From Chryseobacterium populi (lineage in GTDB: Bacteria; Bacteroidota; Bacteroidia; Flavobacteriales; Weeksellaceae): a stretch of 64,000 nucleotides of DNA. The position numbers and the translations under genes were made by a program. The notes under the pieces were generated by a model. It saw only the letters and a list, made by a program, of their open reading frames with translations, did no database searches and was not told the origin of the DNA. How positions within the stretch are numbered: the first letter of the stretch is position 1; each line of letters opens with the position of its first letter. Where the stretch lies: positions 23,273-87,272 of the forward strand of contig NZ_AKJY01000091.1 in NCBI RefSeq assembly GCF_000282115.1, written 5' to 3'. This document shows, one piece after another, positions 59,567 to 64,000 of this stretch.

Positions 59567-59923
59567 CAATAAACCAAAAAAATAATCTGAGTGATCGTAA
59601 GACACCGAAACCTATAAAAATTACTTCTAAAAAGTATATTTATTTTAGTCTTTTATCAAAAAAAACTTTTTATTCGGATTATTTCGTTAATAAACGTTAT
59701 GGTTTATAAAAAAATAGCGCTTTGTATAATTTAAAAAAGATAATTACATCTAAAAATTAAACAATTAAAAATCAATACATTAAATAGAATAAACATAATA
59801 CTTTTTTTGATATAAATTAATTCTGATAACAAATTTTAACGAATATACATTATGTAAGCTATAATATTTTCATTTATTTTTATCAATAACCACTATTCAT
59901 TAAATAATTATTAAAAAATCATA
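59567..59923. other. Very AT-rich intergenic region
   Basis: A 357-bp AT-rich stretch with no coding frame, promoter match or repeat that I could establish. It contains many A and T runs immediately ahead of the surface protein gene. Confidence 0.5.
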
Positions 59924-59944
59924 ATGAATATTAAAAAAAATATA

Positions 59945-61117
59945 ATGAAAAAAAATTTATTTACAATTAGCACAGTCGTATTTTCAACTGTTATTTATTC
60001 TCAAGTGGGAATAAACAATCAAAATCCTAGGGCTACATTAGACGTTACCGCAAAAAATACAGATGGAACAACTCCTGAAGGGTTTATAGCTCCACGTCTT
60101 ACCGGAGATCAAATCAAATCAGCAGACAGTCAGTATGGTATCAGCCAGAAAGGTATCATAGTATATGCCACTTCAGCTGTAACCACCACCTCTGCTAAAA
60201 CGGTTAACATTACCGGAGAAGGTTACTATTATTTTGATGGAAACCTTTGGCAGAAAATGGTAAATTCAGCAACTACTGCTGAATGGGGGCTGAATGGAAA
60301 TACAGGTACTACCGCAAGTACTTCTGCTATAGATAGCAATGCTAATAATAATTTTATAGGGACAACCGATGCCCAAGATTTTGTGCTGGCAGCTAATAGC
60401 AAGGAAGCAATCCGTATAAACAATAGCAACCAACGTGTGGGGGTAAGTACCACTACCCCTCAAGCCACACTAGACGTAACAGGAACACCAACCGACACAT
60501 CTAAACTTGATGGCATTATCCCTCCACGAATTACAGGTGTACAATTAAGAGCCAAAACATACACAACCTCACAAACAGGTGCTATTGTATATGCAACTGC
60601 TGCAGATACTGCTCCTGCCGGACAAACTATTAATGTAACAGTGGCTGGTTTTTATTATTTTGATGGCAGTGTATGGGTTCAGCTAATGGGTAGAAGTACA
60701 ACAACGGGAAGCAGCATATATAAAGCCCCTCTTCAGTCAATTGTTGCAAATGAAGGCTATACTCAGGTATTCAATGTTGGAGATTTTGAATTTAAAATGG
60801 TTCCGATTACTAATGGTCAAAAAGCACAAATAAGATTTACAGGAACCGGAACACGAACTTATACCTCCATAACACATCTGGACTGGCAACCAGGGCAGGT
60901 TCCCGGATATTCCACGTTAGGAGGTCAGAGCGGAACTGCAACCAATACCTTTACGGATATTGCAGGAAATACGTATGGTAACAACACTACCTATATGGTT
61001 GGTGTAATCAGAATCTATGATTCAGTTACGAACAAATATTATCGCTATGAGATCTCCAGATTTGTGGATAGCACGGTTACAACTGTCTTTTATTACCAGA
61101 CTTGTGAAGTATATTAA
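59945..61117 (+). CDS. Secreted protein with two tandem copies of a tail-fibre-like domain
   Basis: About 390 aa; the start MKKNLFTISTVVFSTVIYSQ (59945) was preferred over an ATG seven codons upstream because it opens a clean signal peptide. Two homologous segments of about 75 residues follow: one beginning RATLDVTAKNTDG with APRLTGDQ...GIIVYATSAV...GYYYFDGNLWQKM, the other beginning QATLDVTGTPTDT with PPRITGVQ...GAIVYATAAD...GFYYFDGSVWVQLM. The opening VGINNQNPRATLDV is typical of a widespread flavobacterial secreted group resembling phage tail-fibre stalks. The C-terminal 130 residues form a separate beta-rich domain. No T9SS domain is visible. Function unknown, perhaps adhesion. Confidence 0.75.
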   Translation: MKKNLFTISTVVFSTVIYSQVGINNQNPRATLDVTAKNTDGTTPEGFIAPRLTGDQIKSADSQYGISQKGIIVYATSAVTTTSAKTVNITGEGYYYFDGNLWQKMVNSATTAEWGLNGNTGTTASTSAIDSNANNNFIGTTDAQDFVLAANSKEAIRINNSNQRVGVSTTTPQATLDVTGTPTDTSKLDGIIPPRITGVQLRAKTYTTSQTGAIVYATAADTAPAGQTINVTVAGFYYFDGSVWVQLMGRSTTTGSSIYKAPLQSIVANEGYTQVFNVGDFEFKMVPITNGQKAQIRFTGTGTRTYTSITHLDWQPGQVPGYSTLGGQSGTATNTFTDIAGNTYGNNTTYMVGVIRIYDSVTNKYYRYEISRFVDSTVTTVFYYQTCEVY

Positions 61118-61147
61118 GACTTTAGTAGTATAAATAAGATTTATATA

Positions 61148-61185
61148 AAAAGCAGAGTATCTTGTAATGGCACTCTGCTTTCTTT
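61148..61185. terminator. Bidirectional terminator between the surface protein and BNR genes
   Basis: AAAGCAGAGT (61148-61157) pairs perfectly with ACTCTGCTTT (61172-61181) across a 14-nt loop. T-rich DNA follows on the plus strand, and on the minus strand the A-rich left flank gives a T run. Confidence 0.82.
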
Positions 61186-61223
61186 ATTTATAAACATTTA
61201 ACAGTAATTTAATCTTATCTTTT

Positions 61224-62237
61224 TCAAAACTTAAGTTTCATTAAAGAAATTCTATAATTTCCTGCAAAAACTATGGTATTTCCATCTACCCATTCACAAA
61301 CGAAAAGCCCTTTCTCATCTGAAATTTTCTTCCATGTTTTACCATAATCAGAAGAATAGCTGATATGCTGATCACCGACTGCTATGATTTCTTTTCCTTT
61401 TGATCCGGGACGTATCTTCACACAGGTTGTATATCCTGCGTTCTGTCCTGAAGCCTGTACCTGCCAGCTTTTTCCACCATCATTTGTAGTTGCGATATTA
61501 TTTATGTTGTCTGCCTGTTTGATATAATCCCCTCCTACGGCAATTCCGAACTGATCTTCATAAAAATCTATGGAATACATACCCTGGGAAGATTCTCCCT
61601 GAATAAAAGGTGTTGTAAAAACCTCAAATTTCTGAGTCTTAAAGTATAACCTTATAATTCTCGAAGCCTTACCACCTGTTGCAATCCATAAATAATTTTT
61701 TGAGGTAGCAATATTGGTATTACTGGCTGCAAAGGCTGCTTCGCCTTCATTCAGCTTCAGGCTATAATCAGGGATACTCCATTTTGCTTTTTCATAAACC
61801 GCCAGCTTAAGATCATTATCTTTATCCGCATCACTGAAAGTAAAAGCCAGCTTATCACTGGCAAAATGCAATGCATCATAAAAGGCTGTTTTCACGGTAT
61901 CGGTAAATACAATTTGTGATTTCAGATCTTTTTTATCAATCTTAAAAAAATAAGCCGGGCTCCCGACATTAATGGCATAAAAGGAATTTTTATCCTGCCC
62001 CAGAGTCCGGAACTCAAGTTTTTTATCTGACAACGTGATCTGCTTTTGTTTTTGGTGATCCTTAAGATCTACGTACCCGAACTTTGAACCCGTTCCGCTG
62101 TACCAGACCTTTCCATTGTAAAGTTCAATAGCCCGAATGCTTATTTTATCATTGAATAGAGTTGTAAAACTTTCCACCTGCTGTGAAAATGTAAATATCC
62201 CTGACAGTGAGAGCAAAAATGGTAATATCTTTTTCAT
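61224..62237 (-). CDS. Exported BNR/YCF48-like beta-propeller protein
   Basis: A 337-aa exported protein (signal peptide MKKILPFLLSLSGIFTFSQ). Asp-box-like elements are visible in TTNDGGKSWQVQASG and YSSDYGKTWKKISDEKG, with a propeller-like alternation of strands through the chain (VWYSGTGSKFGYVDL, SFYAINVGSPAYFFKI, YLWIATGGKASRIIRLYF). It lacks a T9SS domain, unlike the protein at 39957. Related proteins are annotated as oxidoreductases or Ycf48-like assembly factors without proof. Likely a periplasmic binding or scaffold protein. Confidence 0.8.
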   Translation of the reverse strand: MKKILPFLLSLSGIFTFSQQVESFTTLFNDKISIRAIELYNGKVWYSGTGSKFGYVDLKDHQKQKQITLSDKKLEFRTLGQDKNSFYAINVGSPAYFFKIDKKDLKSQIVFTDTVKTAFYDALHFASDKLAFTFSDADKDNDLKLAVYEKAKWSIPDYSLKLNEGEAAFAASNTNIATSKNYLWIATGGKASRIIRLYFKTQKFEVFTTPFIQGESSQGMYSIDFYEDQFGIAVGGDYIKQADNINNIATTNDGGKSWQVQASGQNAGYTTCVKIRPGSKGKEIIAVGDQHISYSSDYGKTWKKISDEKGLFVCEWVDGNTIVFAGNYRISLMKLKF

Positions 62238-62250
62238 AATAACAAAAATA

Positions 62251-62281
62251 AAAAATCCACAGAATTCTGTGGATTTTTTAA
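62251..62281 (-). terminator. Terminator of the amino acid permease gene
   Basis: A perfect 28-bp palindrome (AAAAATCCACAGAA mirrored by TTCTGTGGATTTTT, 62251-62278) with T/A runs on both sides lies 11 bp past the permease stop and 14 bp ahead of the BNR start. Confidence 0.88.
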
Positions 62282-62291
62282 CTTATATTTT

Positions 62292-63821
62292 TTATAAATC
62301 TAAATCAGGTTTTTCTAATGGCTCCTGTTCTGCTTTGAACGTTTCACCATAACCACCGTTTTGAAGTTTAGAATGTTTTTTACTGTAAAGGAAATAAATA
62401 ATAAATCCGATAACCAGCCATCCCAGAGAATACATCTGGGCTTCTTTACTCAGGTTGATGATCAGGTAAATATTGATCGCAATACCTAAACATGCAATTA
62501 AAGGTAAAGCCGGAACTTTAAAATTTCTTTGTAAATTAGGTTCTTTTACTCTCAATACCCAAACCGCCACACAAACCATGGTAAACGCGAACAATGTTCC
62601 GAAACTGGTCATATGCGCCAAATCATTGATTGGAGTTAAAGAGGCAACTATAGAGATTACAATTCCTAAAATAATAAGGTTTTTGGTAGGAACCCCTGTT
62701 TTAGGGTTTACTTTTGAGAAAGTTGAAGGGATAAGACCATCTTTAGACATTCCCAGAAAAATTCTGGATTGCCCCATAATCATTACCATCAATACTGAAA
62801 TCAATCCGATAGTTGCTGCAATGGTAATAATATACCCTGCCCAGGCCTGCCCTGCAATATCAAATGCATAAGCTACAGGAGCTTTAATTGCATCAGGATA
62901 TTTTCCAAGCGGGTTGAAATCTGTATAGTGCATCATTCCCGTTAATACCAAAGAAACCAAGATATATAAAAGCGTACAGATCACTAATGAAGCAATAATT
63001 GCAAAAGGTACATCTTTTTTAGGGTTAATAGCTTCCCCTGCCTGAGTGGAAACTGCATCGAATCCTACATAAGCGAAGAAAATAGCGGATGCTCCTGCTA
63101 CAACTCCAGCAACACCGTAGGCTGAGTGTGAAACTCCGTTTTCAGTAATCACGGTAGGCTGAGGAATAAAAGGAGTCCAGTTGTCAGTATTGATGAAGAA
63201 AACCCCCGCAATAATTACGAAAATAATCGCTGAAACTTTAAGGATTACAATAAAGTTATTGGCTTTAGCAGCTCCTTTTGTACCTCTGATCAGAATGGAA
63301 ATCACAAATAAAACAATCAAAAATGCAGGTAAATTCATTGAAAAACCAGAGTTTCCGGCTGCCAGATAAGTTTGTGGATCTGTTGTAAGCCAGGCCGGGA
63401 GATGTAAGCCGAACATCTTGAGGAGTTTACTGAAGTATCCGGACCAGGAAACGGCGACCGTCATAGATCCCATTGCATACTCTAAAATTAATCCCCATCC
63501 GATGATCCATGCAAAAATTTCACCTACTGTTCCATACGCATACGCATAAGCTGACCCTTCTACAGGAAGTATGGATGCAAATTCTGCATAACACAAAGCA
63601 GCAAATACACAGGCGATTCCCGCAATTACAAATGATAAAGCTAATGCAGGGCCTGCATTATAATAAGCTCCTGTTCCTGTAAGTACAAAAATTCCTCCCC
63701 CGATAATTGCTCCGATTCCAATAGCAGTAAGGCTCCATTTTCCGAGAACACGCTTCAACTGGCTCTTTTTGATATCAGCTTCATAGGCGCTCATTGGTTT
63801 TTTAACCCAAATTTTAGACAT
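62292..63821 (-). CDS. APC-family amino acid permease
   Basis: A 509-aa, 12-13-helix inner-membrane transporter. TM1 has the substrate-backbone motif LTAIGIGAIIGGGIFVLTGTGAY, TM6 has AIFFAYVGFDAVSTQAGEAINPKKDVPFAI, and the TM3 region is SAYAYAYGTVGEIFAWIIGWGLILEY, all characteristic of the cationic amino acid transporter/YfnA branch of the APC family. The C-terminal tail is short and charged (QEPLEKPDLDL). Substrate is probably a proteinogenic amino acid. It is followed by its own terminator and then the BNR gene. Confidence 0.92.
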   Translation of the reverse strand: MSKIWVKKPMSAYEADIKKSQLKRVLGKWSLTAIGIGAIIGGGIFVLTGTGAYYNAGPALALSFVIAGIACVFAALCYAEFASILPVEGSAYAYAYGTVGEIFAWIIGWGLILEYAMGSMTVAVSWSGYFSKLLKMFGLHLPAWLTTDPQTYLAAGNSGFSMNLPAFLIVLFVISILIRGTKGAAKANNFIVILKVSAIIFVIIAGVFFINTDNWTPFIPQPTVITENGVSHSAYGVAGVVAGASAIFFAYVGFDAVSTQAGEAINPKKDVPFAIIASLVICTLLYILVSLVLTGMMHYTDFNPLGKYPDAIKAPVAYAFDIAGQAWAGYIITIAATIGLISVLMVMIMGQSRIFLGMSKDGLIPSTFSKVNPKTGVPTKNLIILGIVISIVASLTPINDLAHMTSFGTLFAFTMVCVAVWVLRVKEPNLQRNFKVPALPLIACLGIAINIYLIINLSKEAQMYSLGWLVIGFIIYFLYSKKHSKLQNGGYGETFKAEQEPLEKPDLDL

Positions 63822-64000
63822 ATTTTATTATTTATTAAAGATTTACGAAAATATAAAAATTTTACAAACCTTAACGTTTATTAATAAACTTTCATCATTT
63901 ATTTTATATATAAAAACTTAAAATTCTGATATAACAGCATTTAGATGGTAGACTTCCCTGTTTTTCAGACAAATTAAAATTATTAAATTTAGTTTGTTAA
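63822..64000. other. Non-coding right end of window
   Basis: A 179-bp AT-rich region upstream of the permease gene. At 63947-63964 it carries an 18-nt text (GGTAGACTTCCCTGTTTT) that matches 59252-59269 in the decayed gene at 17 of 18 positions. No ORF is evident. Confidence 0.5.

Noticed and set aside
59945..61117. Prophage tail-fibre gene
   Set aside because: No other phage gene lies nearby and the protein has a Sec signal peptide, unlike phage structural proteins.

Overview
The window looks like a chromosomal segment of a flavobacterium in the Chryseobacterium/Elizabethkingia group (Bacteroidota, Weeksellaceae). The grounds are AT-rich DNA, type IX secretion sorting domains (39957-41216, 55091-56452), a fused SecDF, an ArgF' type N-acylornithine carbamoyltransferase, many flavobacterial lineage families (DUF2911, DUF4421-like, YCF48/BNR-like proteins), and promoters of the Bacteroidota form TTTG-N19-TAnnTTTG ahead of the tRNA-Ser and pyrB. 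No rRNA, CRISPR array, prophage or intact insertion sequence was seen.

Layout. 1-12.7 kb: housekeeping and small-gene region (HxlR fragment, KAS III, tRNA-Ser, trxB, holA, HAD phosphatase, dienelactone hydrolase, cupin/GNAT/DUF2911, ogt, DinB, Crp-like regulator, a two-domain retropepsin-like protein without its catalytic aspartates). 12.8-18.7 kb: pyrimidine/carbamoyl-phosphate operon read leftward: leader peptide and terminator, pyrB, carA, a four-helix-bundle (S23) gene between inverted repeats, carB. 18.7-28.8 kb: Lrp regulator, then a leftward arginine cluster (N-acyltransferase, argG, argC, argD, argF', argB, argE', argH), headed by a divergent InsA-like zinc-ribbon/HTH gene. 29.1-39.9 kb: porin, MHS transporter, two small membrane proteins, a symporter-histidine kinase hybrid, a receiver-only response regulator, prpE-like and acs genes, which together look like a short-chain carboxylate uptake and activation module. 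40-50 kb: T9SS cargo, rel (ppGpp), nhaA, yihY, DUF4421-like, rlmH, TPR, PAP2, tatA. 50-64 kb: tiny lipoprotein, Tet-like MFS, secDF, PQQ sugar dehydrogenase, membrane protein, hemN, a decayed gene, a repeat-domain surface protein, BNR protein, amino acid permease.

How the genes fit together. CarAB supplies carbamoyl phosphate to both PyrB (pyrimidines) and ArgF' (arginine), and the two operons lie next to each other. The arginine route appears to be the acylated-intermediate version: ArgF' carbamoylates an N-acylornithine and the M20 hydrolase removes the acyl group from N-acylcitrulline before ArgG/ArgH.

Most notable observations: (1) a probable pyrB attenuator, in which a nearly leaderless 23-codon ORF stops exactly at an intrinsic terminator; (2) an S23 gene inserted between carA and carB and enclosed by 37-nt inverted repeats that abut the carA stop and the carB start; (3) two copies of a double hairpin just upstream of argB and argC with compensatory changes in one stem; (4) a possibly domesticated InsA-like DNA-binding protein divergent from the arginine operon, with a perfect 21-bp palindrome between them; (5) many intergenic inverted repeats built from about 7-nt units.
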